A stretch of DNA of 54,245 bases from Pseudorhodobacter wandonensis (GCF_001202035.1 NZ_LGHT01000019.1:1-54245); one strand, 5' to 3'. Positions 16,759 to 25,953 are shown, counted from the first letter of the stretch. Program-made: numbers and translations. Notes: generated from the sequence alone by a model not told the origin.

Positions 16759-18816
16759 ATGGCCAGCCCCGCCCCCACTCCGGCCGACCTTCTCGCCTCT
16801 GTCTTTGGTTTTTCCGAGTTCCGCCCCGGTCAGGCCGAAATCGTTGATGCCGTATTGGCAGGCCAGAACACTTTGGCGATTATGCCAACGGGGGGCGGTA
16901 AGTCCTTGTGTTTCCAACTGCCAGCGCTGTGCCGTGACGGGGTTACGGTTGTCATCTCGCCGCTGATCGCCTTGATGCGCGATCAGGTGCGCGCGCTAAA
17001 GGCCGCAGGGGTCGAGGCTGGCGCGCTGACTTCGGGCAACACGGACGAGGAAACCGAAGAGGTTTTCACCGCGCTGGACGAAGGCCGCCTGAAACTGCTG
17101 TACCTTGCGCCGGAACGGCTTGGCTCATCCGCAGCCGTGCAAATGCTGCGCCGCGTGGGTGTATCGGCAATCGCTGTGGATGAGGCGCATTGCGTATCGC
17201 AATGGGGCCATGATTTCCGCCCCGATTACCTGCGGATAGGCGAGCTGCGGCGTGCCCTGAACGTGCCCCTCGCCGCCTTTACCGCCACCGCCGATGAAGA
17301 AACCCGAGCCGAGATTATCACCCGCCTGTTTTATGGCGAAGCGCCCTCGACCTTCTTGCGCGGATTTGACCGCCCGAATATCCACCTTGCCTTTGCCGTC
17401 AAAGATAACCCGCGCAAACAAATCCTGGCCTTTGCCGCCGATCGCAAAGGCCAGTCGGGCATCGTCTATTGCGGCACCCGCGCCAAAACCGAAACCCTGT
17501 CGCAGGCGCTGCGCGAGGCGGGCCACCCCGCCACCGCCTATCACGGCGGCATGGATGCCGAGGACCGCCGCGCCACCGAGGCCCGCTTTCAACGCGAAGA
17601 CGGGCTGATCGTGGTGGCCACAGTGGCCTTTGGTATGGGCATCGACAAACCCGATATCCGCTGGGTCGCCCATGCCGACCTGCCCAAATCGATTGAGGGC
17701 TATTATCAGGAAATCGGTCGTGCGGGCCGTGATAGCGCCCCTGCCGAAACCCTAACGCTGTACGGCCCCGATGATATCCGCCTGCGCCGCAGCCAGATTG
17801 ATGAGGGGATGGCCCCGAATGACCGCAAAGATGCCGACCACGCCCGCCTGAACGCGCTGCTGGGGCTGGCCGAGGCGACAGGTTGCCGGCGTGAGGTGCT
17901 GCTGCGCTATTTCGGCGAAACGTCAAAACCCTGCGGCAATTGCGATATCTGCGACCGGCCTGCGCTGCTGTTCGATGCCACCGATGCCGTGCGCAAGGCG
18001 CTCTCGGCTATTCTGCGCACGGGTGAAAGCTTTGGCGCGGGCCATTTGATTGATATTCTGACCGGCAATGCCACCGCCAAAGTGGTGCAGCGCGGGCATG
18101 ACCAATTGCCCACCTTTGCGGTTGGGCGCGATCTGTCCAAACCCGCATGGGGCGCGGTATTTCGGCAGATGATGGGCCGCGATTTGGTGCGCCCCGATAC
18201 CGAACGCTATGGCGCCCTGCGCATGACCGAAGCCGCCCGCCCGATCTTGCGCGGCGAGGAAAACATCACCCTGCGCAAAGATACGATCGAGCAGGCCAGC
18301 TCTCGCCCAGCGGTAAAAACGCTGGTGTCCGAAGAAGACGCCCCCCTGATGTCGGCGCTAAAGGCCAAACGCCGCGCATTGGCCGAGGCGGCGCGCGTGC
18401 CGGCCTATGTGATTTTCCCCGACCGGACCTTGGTCGAAATGGTCGAACAAAAGCCCAGCACCCTGGATGACATGGCACGGATCAACGGGATTGGCGCGAA
18501 AAAGCTGGAAAGCTATGGTGCCGCGTTTCTGGCCGTAATCACAGGGGCAGGGGCCGAGCCACTGCACCCCCAACGCATGCGGCTGGCGGGCCGTGATGCC
18601 GGCGCTATCTTTGATCGGCTGGCCGAGGTGCAATTGCAGTTGCAACGCGGGCCGGACGGCATAGATAAGCCTTTGTCCTGTACCCAAACCACGCTGCGCC
18701 ATATTGCCGAAAAACGCCCCGTATCGCTGGATGAAATTGACCGCATCCCCGGCATGGGCGGGCAAAAAACCGAGCGTTTTGGCGCAGCGTTTCTGGCAGC
18801 AATTGCCGCCGACTGA
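16759..18816 (+). CDS. recQ: ATP-dependent DNA helicase RecQ
   Basis: This 685-residue superfamily-2 3'-5' helicase acts in recombination and fork repair. Walker A is GGGKS (45-49), and the DEAH box is at 141-144 followed by CVSQWGHDFRPDY. The motif VI region (GYYQEIGRAGRD) is intact. A zinc-binding cluster with cysteines in ATGCRRE and PCGNCDIC (about 376-397) and a winged helix follow. The C-terminus carries two HRDC-like modules (STLDDMARINGIG... and SLDEIDRIPGMG...). The start is ATG 16759, directly after yggT, with no strong ribosome site, which suggests coupled translation. Two HRDC domains are more than the single one of E. coli RecQ. Confidence 0.95.
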   Translation: MASPAPTPADLLASVFGFSEFRPGQAEIVDAVLAGQNTLAIMPTGGGKSLCFQLPALCRDGVTVVISPLIALMRDQVRALKAAGVEAGALTSGNTDEETEEVFTALDEGRLKLLYLAPERLGSSAAVQMLRRVGVSAIAVDEAHCVSQWGHDFRPDYLRIGELRRALNVPLAAFTATADEETRAEIITRLFYGEAPSTFLRGFDRPNIHLAFAVKDNPRKQILAFAADRKGQSGIVYCGTRAKTETLSQALREAGHPATAYHGGMDAEDRRATEARFQREDGLIVVATVAFGMGIDKPDIRWVAHADLPKSIEGYYQEIGRAGRDSAPAETLTLYGPDDIRLRRSQIDEGMAPNDRKDADHARLNALLGLAEATGCRREVLLRYFGETSKPCGNCDICDRPALLFDATDAVRKALSAILRTGESFGAGHLIDILTGNATAKVVQRGHDQLPTFAVGRDLSKPAWGAVFRQMMGRDLVRPDTERYGALRMTEAARPILRGEENITLRKDTIEQASSRPAVKTLVSEEDAPLMSALKAKRRALAEAARVPAYVIFPDRTLVEMVEQKPSTLDDMARINGIGAKKLESYGAAFLAVITGAGAEPLHPQRMRLAGRDAGAIFDRLAEVQLQLQRGPDGIDKPLSCTQTTLRHIAEKRPVSLDEIDRIPGMGGQKTERFGAAFLAAIAAD

Positions 18817-18840
18817 CCCTGTAAGGTAAGAATAATCCAG

Positions 18841-19601
18841 ATGCTGACAGTAATTTCCCCCGCCAAACGGCTTGATGATACCGCGGTTTTGCCCGCCGGA
18901 CATACCGCAACCCGACCCACATTTTTGGCCGAGGCTGACATTCTGGCAGGCGTTGCGGGCAAGCTGACGGCGCCCAAACTGCGCAAACTGATGGATATTT
19001 CCGAGCCTTTGGCCAAACTGAACGTCGCGCGTTTCAAAGGGTTTGCCGAGGCCAAAACCCGCCCTGCCGCGCTGTTTTTCGCCGGTGATACCTATGCAGG
19101 GCTAGAGGCGAAAACGCTTGATCCCGATGCACTGCGCTGGGCGCAAGAGCATCTTCGTATACTGTCGGGGCTATCGGTGTGTTGCGGCCTTTGGATGGCA
19201 TCAAGGCCTACCGTTTGGAAATGGGCAGCAAGCTGAAAAACCCGCGCGGCGCAGATTTATACGCCTTTTGGCGCGGGCAGGTGGCGGCGGCTTTGAACGA
19301 ACAGGCGGCGCAGACGGGCGCGAAAGCCTTGGTCAATTGCGCCTCGATCGAGTATTTTGGCGCAGTCGATACCGCCGCGCTGACCGTTCCAGTCATCACG
19401 CCGACCTTCCTTGAGGATAAAAACGGCGAGGCCAAGATTGTCAGCTTTTATGCCAAGAAAGCCCGCGGCGCGATGGCGCGATTTATTGCCGAAAACCGTT
19501 TGACCGACCCCGACAGCCTGCGCGGCTTTGATGCGGGCGGCTATGCCTATGATGCGGCGCGCTCTGCGCCACTTGCGCCGGTGTTTATCCGCTCGGCCTA
19601 A
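18841..19601 (+). pseudogene. yaaA: Peroxide-stress protein YaaA family, single-base frameshift
   Basis: YaaA lowers free iron during peroxide stress and binds DNA. The first frame encodes MLTVISPAKRLD onward in good agreement with the family, up to HLRILSGL at 19173. The reading then goes wrong and stops at 19236. A second frame shifted by +2 resumes with VLRPLDGIKAYRLEMGSKLK and continues to 19601. The expected text at the junction is SGLYGVLRPLDG. Deletion of one base inside the tyrosine codon near 19174 explains the change exactly. Joined, the product would be 253 residues, the usual length. Apart from this the two halves look normal, so the loss is recent or is a sequencing error. Confidence 0.85.
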
Positions 19602-19700
19602 AGCGTTTCGACTTAAACCTGAATCACATAACGCTGCCTGAAATCAAAGATTTCAACGCGTTATGCGATGTGAGCTGGGTCAAGTTAAAGTCGAAACGCT
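19602..19700. repeat. Imperfect 99-base inverted-repeat element
   Basis: The element starts AGCGTTTCGACTT and ends AAGTCGAAACGCT, 13 bases of perfect inverted match. Inner arms CATAACGC and GCGTTATG also pair, and the tip is GAAATC AAA GATTTC. It begins one base after the yaaA stop. The size, symmetry and compact dead-end hairpin resemble small non-autonomous repeats found between genes in Rhodobacterales. It may also end transcription of recQ-yaaA. Only one copy is in this window. Confidence 0.75.
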
Positions 19701-19717
19701 ATAGTTTTGCGGCGGCG

Positions 19718-20560
19718 TTATTGGTCTTGGGCCAATAGCGCCTCAAGGCCCGCGCGGTAGTCGGGGTGGATAAGCTGTACGCCCAATTCCGATTTGATGC
19801 GGTCGTTTCGCACTCGTTTGCTTTCGGCATAAAAGCTGCGGGCCATCGGCGTCATGTCGGCGCTATCCCAGTTTTCTGCCGGCGGGATGGGCAGACCCAA
19901 CAATTCAGCCGCATAGGCGATAACATCCTCGGGCGGGGCGGGGTCATCGTCGCAAACGTTATAGATCTGGCCCGCATCGGGCCGCGCGATCGAGGCAGCA
20001 AGGGTCTGCGCGATGTCATCGACATGAATGCGCGAAAACACCTGATTGGGTTTCAGGATACGGCGGGCGGTGCCATCGCGCACCTTGGCAAAAGGGCCAC
20101 GGCCGGGGCCATAAATACCTGCCAGCCGGAAAATATGCAGCGGCAGGCCCAGCGCTTGCCATGCCTGTTCGGCCAGAACCCTGTGTTGGCCGCGCTTGGT
20201 ACCGGGGGTCAGGGGCGTGTTCTCATCAACCCACTCGCCGTTGTGGTCGCCGTAAACGCCTGTGGTGGAAAGATAGCCGACCCACTCAAATGACGCGGCC
20301 GCGATTTCATCGCTATGCTGTGCCAACACCGGATCACCGCTTGCATCAGGCGCGATAGAGCAAAGCAGATGTGTGGCGCGGGCAAGTGCGGGCGCAAGCG
20401 GGGTACCGGGCCAGATCAGCGGCTCAACCCCGCTGTCCTGCAGCGCCTTGGCACTGGCGGCATCGCGAGTCGTGCCAATAATGTGCCAGCCTTGCGGCCC
20501 CAGCAATTTACCGAGCGCCTGCGCAGAATAACCGTGACCAAGTGACAGAAGCGTTTTCAT
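19718..20560 (-). CDS. NAD-dependent epimerase/dehydratase-like protein (YeeZ-like SDR)
   Basis: This 280-residue extended/atypical SDR begins MKTLLSLGHGYSAQALGKLL. The nucleotide-binding glycines read GHGYSA rather than GxxGxxG, as in YeeZ-like proteins. It has WVGYLSTTGVYGDHNGEWVD, and IFRLAGIYGPGR, the usual LAGIYGPGR block. The active-site tyrosine pattern of classical SDRs (YxxxK) is replaced by TGVYG...R, so enzymatic activity is uncertain. The gene stands alone, convergent with yaaA and divergent from amn. The start at ATG 20560 agrees with the fold's first strand. Confidence 0.8.
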   Translation of the reverse strand: MKTLLSLGHGYSAQALGKLLGPQGWHIIGTTRDAASAKALQDSGVEPLIWPGTPLAPALARATHLLCSIAPDASGDPVLAQHSDEIAAASFEWVGYLSTTGVYGDHNGEWVDENTPLTPGTKRGQHRVLAEQAWQALGLPLHIFRLAGIYGPGRGPFAKVRDGTARRILKPNQVFSRIHVDDIAQTLAASIARPDAGQIYNVCDDDPAPPEDVIAYAAELLGLPIPPAENWDSADMTPMARSFYAESKRVRNDRIKSELGVQLIHPDYRAGLEALLAQDQ

Positions 20561-20711
20561 GCCCGTGTTATCGGCGGCGCGGGCCTTTGGTGCAACTTGA
20601 ATTTTGCCTGTCGCACGGCCGTGACCTTAAGGCGCGATAATTCAGGCTTGCGAAATGGCGCAAGAACGCTCTTAATGCCTGATCATTTTTGATAAGAAAA
20701 AGAAAAAGCAA

Positions 20712-22193
20712 ATGAACAACGATAAGAAACTGCCTATATTGACCCCGCAGCACCCTGTCAGCGACAGCTTTACCTCGGCTGAACTGGCCGTTGACCGGCT
20801 AGAGGAATTGTATTCGGAGGCGACCGAATTTCTGGCGCAGCATTTCAGCGCCGCCGTAAGCGGGGGCAAGCCCGAAGGCCGCGTGCGCGCGCATTACCCC
20901 GAAATCCGTCTGACAACGACCAGCTTTACCAAAAGCGACAGCCGTCTGAGCTTTGGCCATGTGGCGCAACCCGGCACCTATTCGACCACGATCACCCGGC
21001 CTGATCTGTTTCGCAAATACCTGATCCAGCAGATTGACCTGTTGATGAAAAACCACAGCGTGACGGTAGAAATCGGGCCGTCGGATACGCCGATTCCGGT
21101 GCATTTCGCCGTCGCAGGCAAGCCCGAGGTTTCTATCCCGCAAGAGGGGGTTTTGAACTTTAGCCTGCGCGATGTGTTTGACGTGCCGGATTTGGCGACA
21201 ACGAATGATGACATCGTGAATGGCACGCGAATTGCCCATGCCGACGGCTCTTTCCCTTTGGCACCGTTTACCGCGCAGCGCGTGGATTACAGCCTCGCCC
21301 GCTTGTCGCATTATACCGCAACCGACCCCGAGCATTTCCAAAACCATGTCTTGTTCACCAACTATCAGTTCTATGTTGAGGAATTCGAGGCTTTTGCCCG
21401 CGAGATGTTGGCAGATCCTGACAGCGGCTATACGGCCTTTGTCGGCACGGGGAACGCTATGTTGACGACAGCAGACGGCGCGATTCCTGTGCCGCTAAAG
21501 CTGCCGCAAATGCCGACCTATCATTTGAAACGCGCCGACGGGCAGGGGATCACGCTGGTCAATATCGGCGTTGGCCCCAGCAATGCCAAAACCGCGACCG
21601 ACCATATCGCCGTGTTGCGGCCGCATGCGTGGATGATGGTGGGCCATTGCGCGGGCCTGCGCAACAGCCAGTCCTTGGGTGATTTCGTGCTGGCCCATGC
21701 CTATTTGCGCGAAGACCACGTGCTGGATGATGACTTGCCCGTCTGGGTGCCAATCCCCGCGCTGGCCGAAATTCAGATTGCGCTGGAAAGTGCGGTTGCC
21801 GATGTGACCCAACTGGAAGGGTATGAGCTGAAGCGGATCATGCGCACGGGCACAGTCGCCACAATCGACAACCGCAACTGGGAGTTGCGCGATCAATCCG
21901 GCCCGGTCAAACGGCTGTCGCAGTCACGTGCGATTGCGCTGGATATGGAAAGCGCCACGATTGCCGCCAATGGTTTCCGGTTCCGCGTGCCCTATGGCAC
22001 CTTGCTCTGCGTGTCGGATAAGCCCTTGCATGGCGAGTTGAAGCTGCCTGGCATGGCCTCGGATTTCTACAAAACCCAAGTGGCACGGCACCTGAAAATC
22101 GGTATCCGCGCGATGGAGAGGTTGCGCGACATGCCGTTGGAACGCATCCACAGCCGCAAGTTGCGCAGCTTTGAGGAAACAGCATTCCTGTGA
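20712..22193 (+). CDS. amn: AMP nucleosidase
   Basis: This 493-residue enzyme hydrolyses AMP to adenine and ribose 5-phosphate, helping to control adenylate levels in the cytoplasm. The N-terminal domain (RVRAHYPEIRLTTTSFTK... FGHVAQPGTYSTTITRP) and the C-terminal phosphorylase-like domain carry family blocks. These include MMVGHCAGLRNSQSLGDFVL, LRDQSGPVKRLSQSRAIALD and MESATIAANGFRFRVPYGTL. The length is close to the E. coli enzyme (484). The start is ATG 20712, in an A-rich leader with a weak site, AAAAAGCAA. It is a single gene with its own promoter region of about 150 bases. No regulator is adjacent. Confidence 0.95.
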   Translation: MNNDKKLPILTPQHPVSDSFTSAELAVDRLEELYSEATEFLAQHFSAAVSGGKPEGRVRAHYPEIRLTTTSFTKSDSRLSFGHVAQPGTYSTTITRPDLFRKYLIQQIDLLMKNHSVTVEIGPSDTPIPVHFAVAGKPEVSIPQEGVLNFSLRDVFDVPDLATTNDDIVNGTRIAHADGSFPLAPFTAQRVDYSLARLSHYTATDPEHFQNHVLFTNYQFYVEEFEAFAREMLADPDSGYTAFVGTGNAMLTTADGAIPVPLKLPQMPTYHLKRADGQGITLVNIGVGPSNAKTATDHIAVLRPHAWMMVGHCAGLRNSQSLGDFVLAHAYLREDHVLDDDLPVWVPIPALAEIQIALESAVADVTQLEGYELKRIMRTGTVATIDNRNWELRDQSGPVKRLSQSRAIALDMESATIAANGFRFRVPYGTLLCVSDKPLHGELKLPGMASDFYKTQVARHLKIGIRAMERLRDMPLERIHSRKLRSFEETAFL

Positions 22194-22360
22194 CGGGGCC
22201 GGTATTCGGTGCCGTCTATAGGGAAAACCCGCCGAAAGCTGTGTGTTTGTTGGAATTTGCACTTGATTTAGACGCAAAAAACCTGTGTAGCGGGGCATCC
22301 GCCCCCGCGGGCAACTACGGCCCTGATAAATGAAGGGGCAAGACAATGGAGACAGGACTT

Positions 22361-22648
22361 ATGAACAAGCCAATGACCAAGACGCAGTTGATTGCAGCGC
22401 TGGCCGAAGAAATGGGCGCAGACAAGAAAACCGCAACCACAGCTCTCGAAGCTGTTGCGGCGCTGGTTACCCGTGAAGTGGCTGCCGGTGGCGCGATCAC
22501 TCTGCCAGGCCTCGGCAAAATGGCTTGCCGCGCACGCCCCGAGCGTCAGGTGCGTAACCCTGCAACGGGCGAAACCATGACCAAAGCAGCCGACAAGCAG
22601 GTGAAATTCACCATCGCCAAGGCATTGAAGGATTCGGTCAACGACTGA
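22361..22648 (+). CDS. hup: HU-family DNA-binding protein
   Basis: This 95-residue nucleoid protein binds and bends DNA as a dimer. It has the helical base KTQLIAALAEEMGADKKTA, and the beta-arm is represented by LPGLGKMACRARPERQVRNP and ATGETMTKAAD. The start used is ATG 22361, eight bases after GGAGACAGGA, which gives MNKPMTKTQ, the typical Rhodobacterales beginning. An earlier ATG at 22346 behind GAAGGGG would add five residues. A clear terminator follows at 22679, so it is a single-gene unit, as usual for HU. Confidence 0.92.
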   Translation: MNKPMTKTQLIAALAEEMGADKKTATTALEAVAALVTREVAAGGAITLPGLGKMACRARPERQVRNPATGETMTKAADKQVKFTIAKALKDSVND

Positions 22649-22678
22649 TCCAGACTTTCGGCTTTGCCAAAGTTTACG

Positions 22679-22709
22679 GGCTGCCCCAGTATTGGGGTGG
22701 CCTTTTTTG
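22679..22709 (+). terminator. Rho-independent terminator of the HU gene
   Basis: GGC..CCCC pairs with GGGG..GCC around AGTATT (with a two-base internal mismatch) and is followed by TTTTTTG. This is the most canonical terminator in the window. Confidence 0.85.
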
Positions 22710-22747
22710 TTGCCGTGGGGTTTGGTGGCGAAAATAGGATCACTTAC

Positions 22748-23266
22748 ATGCCGAACAAAGATTATGCCCTCGCCATGGCCCGCTATAACCTGTGGCAGAA
22801 TGAAAACCTGATCGCGGCAGCCAGTGGCTTGGATGATGCCGCGCGGCGCCTTGACCGTGGGGCGTTCTTTGGCTCGATTGAGAATACCTTTGCGCATGTG
22901 CTGTGGGGCGACCAGATGTGGCTGCACCGTTTCGCAAACACTGGCCTGCCTGCGGCTACAACCATTGCCGGATCGGCCGATATGGGCATCGGCTGGCAGG
23001 CGTTCTGCACAGCGCGGGCCGCCTTTGATGCGCAGATTCTGGACTGGGCGCATAGCGTGGACCCGATGTGGTTTGACGGCGATCTGACGTGGTTTTCCGG
23101 CGGCTTGGGGCGGGATGTAACCAAGCCCAAGCAACTGTTGGTTTTGCAGCTGTTCAACCACCAGACCCACCATCGCGGGCAAATCCACGCCATGCTGACA
23201 GCGGCAGGGGCAAAGCCCGGCGATACCGATATCGCCATCATGCCCACCCGATTTGAGGCGATGTAA
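22748..23266 (+). CDS. DinB-family protein (DUF664-like four-helix bundle)
   Basis: This 172-residue protein of the DinB/YfiT-like metal-binding four-helix fold is unrelated to DNA polymerase IV, which shares the name. Metal histidines are expected in TFAHVLWGDQMWLHRF and in LFNHQTHHRGQIHAMLT near residues 136-150. The family includes mycothiol- or bacillithiol-dependent transferases and many proteins of unknown function. The start is ATG 22748 after AGGATCACTTAC. The frame extends upstream to 22664 through the HU terminator, so that extension is rejected. Six bases separate it from the EamA gene, which suggests a two-gene operon. Confidence 0.85.
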   Translation: MPNKDYALAMARYNLWQNENLIAAASGLDDAARRLDRGAFFGSIENTFAHVLWGDQMWLHRFANTGLPAATTIAGSADMGIGWQAFCTARAAFDAQILDWAHSVDPMWFDGDLTWFSGGLGRDVTKPKQLLVLQLFNHQTHHRGQIHAMLTAAGAKPGDTDIAIMPTRFEAM

Positions 23267-23272
23267 CCGGCT

Positions 23273-24151
23273 ATGGACCTGCGCGCGATATTCATGGGGC
23301 TGGCCTTTGCGCTGATGTGGTCCTCGGCCTTTACCTCGGCGCGGATGATCGTGGCCGATGCGCCGCCGCTAACGGCACTGGCATTGCGGTTCTTGGTCTC
23401 GGGGTTGATCGGGGTCGCCATTGCGGCGGCACTGGGCCAGACCGCGCGGCTGACCCGTGGCCAGTGGCGGGCAACGATCATCTTTGGCATTTGCCAGAAC
23501 ACGCTGTATCTCGGGCTTAATTTTGTCGCGATGCAATGGGTCGAGGCATCACTGGCTGCCATCGTGGCATCTACCATGCCCTTGCTGGTGGCGCTGGGCG
23601 GCTGGCTGATCTACCGCGAAAAGCTGCGGCCTTTGGGCTATGCTGGGTTGATTGCGGGTGTGATAGGCGTGGCAATCATCATGGGCCACCGGATATCTGA
23701 CGGCGTAGACCTGACGGGCCTGTTGCTTTGTGGCATCGGCGCATTGGCGCTGGCCTTTGCAACCTTGGTCATGCGCGGCACAGGCGGCGGCGGCAACCTG
23801 CTGATGGTTGTGGGCTTGCAGATGCTGGTGGGGGCAGCCCTGCTGGCGGTCGCCGCCTTCGCGCTGGAAAGCTGGGATGTCAACTGGACCCCGCGGCTGG
23901 GCCTTGCCTTTGCCTACACGACTTTGGTGCCGGGCTTGCTGGCGACATGGCTGTGGTTCACACTGGTCGCGCGCATTGGCGCAGTACGGGCGGCGGCGTT
24001 TCACTTCCTCAACCCGTTTTTCGGCGTGCTTGTGGCCTCGCTTTTGCTGGGGGAAAGCCTGACACTCTGGGATGTGGCAGGTGTGGTTGTCATCACCATC
24101 GGCATTCTGGCGGTGCAACTGGCCCGCGTGCAACGGGCCAGCGCAGGTTAG
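23273..24151 (+). CDS. EamA-type drug/metabolite exporter
   Basis: This 292-residue inner-membrane protein has about ten transmembrane helices, arranged as two EamA repeats (about 5-135 and 148-285). It begins with the family pattern LAFALMWSSAFTSARMIV. The second repeat ends LLGESLTLWDVAGVVVITIG. DMT superfamily members export amino acids, drugs or metabolites, and the substrate is unknown. It is in operon with the DinB-fold protein upstream. Its stop overlaps the convergent GST stop by four bases. Confidence 0.88.
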   Translation: MDLRAIFMGLAFALMWSSAFTSARMIVADAPPLTALALRFLVSGLIGVAIAAALGQTARLTRGQWRATIIFGICQNTLYLGLNFVAMQWVEASLAAIVASTMPLLVALGGWLIYREKLRPLGYAGLIAGVIGVAIIMGHRISDGVDLTGLLLCGIGALALAFATLVMRGTGGGGNLLMVVGLQMLVGAALLAVAAFALESWDVNWTPRLGLAFAYTTLVPGLLATWLWFTLVARIGAVRAAAFHFLNPFFGVLVASLLLGESLTLWDVAGVVVITIGILAVQLARVQRASAG

Positions 24152-24741
24152 GCCGCGTCCAATGCTTTGGTGCGCTGGTTTGCAGGCCGCGCCGTGCAGC
24201 GTACCACCCAATCCTTGATTTGCGGATCATCGGGCAGCATCTCGGCAAACCACGCATAGGGCGAATGAACCAACAGGTCCGCCGCCGAATAGGTATCGCC
24301 CAGCAACCAAGGCCCCTTTTTCAGCGCGGTTTGAATGCGGGCAACCGCCGCCGCATGATCGCGAAACGTGTTGGCAAGGCCGGGGTGATCCAACCCCAAA
24401 GCCGCAAAAACGATGACCGGCTCCATCACCGAGCCGTACCAGTACATCCACGTCAGGAATTCGCCACGCTTGGGGTCGCCGATCTTGGGCGAGATCGTGT
24501 TGGGAAACAGTTCCAACAAGTACAGCATGATCGCGCCGGTTTCCGAAACCAGCGTGCCGTCATGGTCCAGCAGCGGCACTTTACCTTCGGGATGCGGGTT
24601 CATCGGGTCGCGCGCGCCAGTGCCATCGCGGCGCGGAATGTTGACGCGTTTCACCGTGATTTTGTCATTGATCCCCAACTCATCAATCAGGGTCAGGATG
24701 CGCGAGGACCGCGAAGGGGCAGCGTGATAGACGGTTAGCAT
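24148..24741 (-). CDS. Glutathione S-transferase family protein
   Basis: This 197-residue GST has a thioredoxin-like N-terminal domain (YHAAPSRSSRILTLIDELG, with GKVPLL cis-proline and VSETGAIMLYL) and a helical C-terminal domain beginning near residue 85. The serine of SRSSR probably contacts glutathione. The start is ATG 24741 directly behind GGAGATCCC. The in-frame extension to 24795 lacks a site. It is divergent from a WYL-domain regulator 70 bases away, which makes autoregulated control of the pair likely. Confidence 0.9.
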   Translation of the reverse strand: MLTVYHAAPSRSSRILTLIDELGINDKITVKRVNIPRRDGTGARDPMNPHPEGKVPLLDHDGTLVSETGAIMLYLLELFPNTISPKIGDPKRGEFLTWMYWYGSVMEPVIVFAALGLDHPGLANTFRDHAAAVARIQTALKKGPWLLGDTYSAADLLVHSPYAWFAEMLPDDPQIKDWVVRCTARPANQRTKALDAA

Positions 24742-24811
24742 GGGATCTCCTTTGTGCTTTGTGATGAAGGTGGTATAGCACGAATACCCTGTCAAAAACC
24801 GTCAGTATGTT

Positions 24812-25537
24812 ATGGCCCGATCAGATCGTTTGTTTCGCTTGATGGATGCCCTGCGCCGCTTGCCGCCCCCCGTCACAGCGGCGCGCTTGGCCGACGAAAC
24901 CGGCGTGTCACCCCGCACGCTCTACCGCGATATTGAAACCTTGCGGGCAGGCGGCGCCTTGATCGATGGCGCCTCCGGTTATGGCTATACCCTGACCGAA
25001 GACCCGGCTCTGCCGCCGCAAATGTTCACGCAGCTAGAGGTCGAAGCACTGGTGCTGGGCTTGGCCGAGGTGCGCATGGCGGGCGACCCCGCGCTGGTGC
25101 AGGCAGCCGAATCGGCGCTGGCCAAGATTACGGCGACCCTGCCCGAAAGGGTGCAACGGCAGGCGGTGCATGCGGTACAACAAACCTACCGCTTTGAACG
25201 CAGACCAGCGGCCCCTGCGTCGCTGGCCTTGGTCCGGCAGGCCTGCTGGGATGAGGCCGCACTTGAAATCACCTATACCGACAATGCAGGCGCTACGACA
25301 ACGCGACAGATCTGGCCGCTGTCTGTGGTGTTTCTGGACCGTACGCTGATGCTTTTGGCATGGTGCTGCCTGCGCCAGGGCTTTCGCAAGTTTCAACTGC
25401 ACCAGATTGCCGAGGCAACGTTAACCGGCGACAGCTTTCGCCCGCGTCGGGTGGCAATGTTGCGTGATTTTCTGGATCAGATGCGCACAGAGCGGCGCCA
25501 ATACCAAACCGCCTTGGGCGCACCGCCCGAACGGTAA
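24812..25537 (+). CDS. YafY-type transcriptional regulator (HTH + WYL domain)
   Basis: This 241-residue regulator starts with an HTH_11 winged helix, RLADETGVSPRTLYRDIETL, at about residues 27-46. A central linker leads to a WYL sensor domain: IWPLSVVFLDRTLMLLAWC, where the classic W-Y-L reads LLAWC. WYL domains sense nucleic acids or small ligands in many stress and defence regulators. The position, divergent from GST with a short shared promoter, suggests it controls that gene. It ends six bases from the convergent hspQ stop. Confidence 0.87.
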   Translation: MARSDRLFRLMDALRRLPPPVTAARLADETGVSPRTLYRDIETLRAGGALIDGASGYGYTLTEDPALPPQMFTQLEVEALVLGLAEVRMAGDPALVQAAESALAKITATLPERVQRQAVHAVQQTYRFERRPAAPASLALVRQACWDEAALEITYTDNAGATTTRQIWPLSVVFLDRTLMLLAWCCLRQGFRKFQLHQIAEATLTGDSFRPRRVAMLRDFLDQMRTERRQYQTALGAPPER

Positions 25538-25543
25538 GGCAGG

Positions 25544-25870
25544 TCAGTTCAGCTGAAACTGCAGCGGATAGCGCCCGTCTTCAAAGGCACCAAACATTTC
25601 TGCCAAATCCGGATGCTCAACCGGTTCGCCGGTTTCATCCGGCATCAGGTTCTGCTCGGACACATAGGCCACGTAATAGCTTTGGTCATTCTCGGCCAGC
25701 AGATGGTAAAAAGGCTGATCCTTGTTCGGTCGGCTGTCCTCGGGGATGTTCTCATACCATTCATCGGTATTGGAAAACATCGCGTCCACGTCAAAAACCA
25801 CCCCGCGAAAGGGATGCTTGCGATGGCGTAGAACCTGGCCCAAATGATATTTCGCGCGCGTTTTCAGCAT
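25544..25870 (-). CDS. hspQ: Heat shock protein HspQ (hemimethylated-DNA-binding family)
   Basis: This 108-residue HspQ/YccV-domain protein begins LKTRAKYHLGQVLRHRKHP. It has the core FRGVVFDVDAMFSNTDEWYE and DQPFYHLLAENDQSYYVAYV, and VSEQNL typical of the family. HspQ is a specificity-enhancing factor for the Lon protease in enteric bacteria. I chose the ATG at 25870, with AGGG upstream. A start three codons earlier (MQH) is also possible. It is divergent from the AEC transporter. Confidence 0.9.
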   Translation of the reverse strand: MLKTRAKYHLGQVLRHRKHPFRGVVFDVDAMFSNTDEWYENIPEDSRPNKDQPFYHLLAENDQSYYVAYVSEQNLMPDETGEPVEHPDLAEMFGAFEDGRYPLQFQLN

Positions 25871-25953
25871 GTGTTGCATCCCTAACATTTGATTAGTACT
25901 CCGTTGTATCGGGTCTTGTCCACTGGGCAGGCGGCACAATAGGGAAACAGTCT

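Noticed and set aside
22748-23266. Confusing the DinB-fold protein with DNA polymerase IV
   Set aside because: The four-helix histidine pattern is unlike Y-family polymerases. The polymerase is at 48682-49950.
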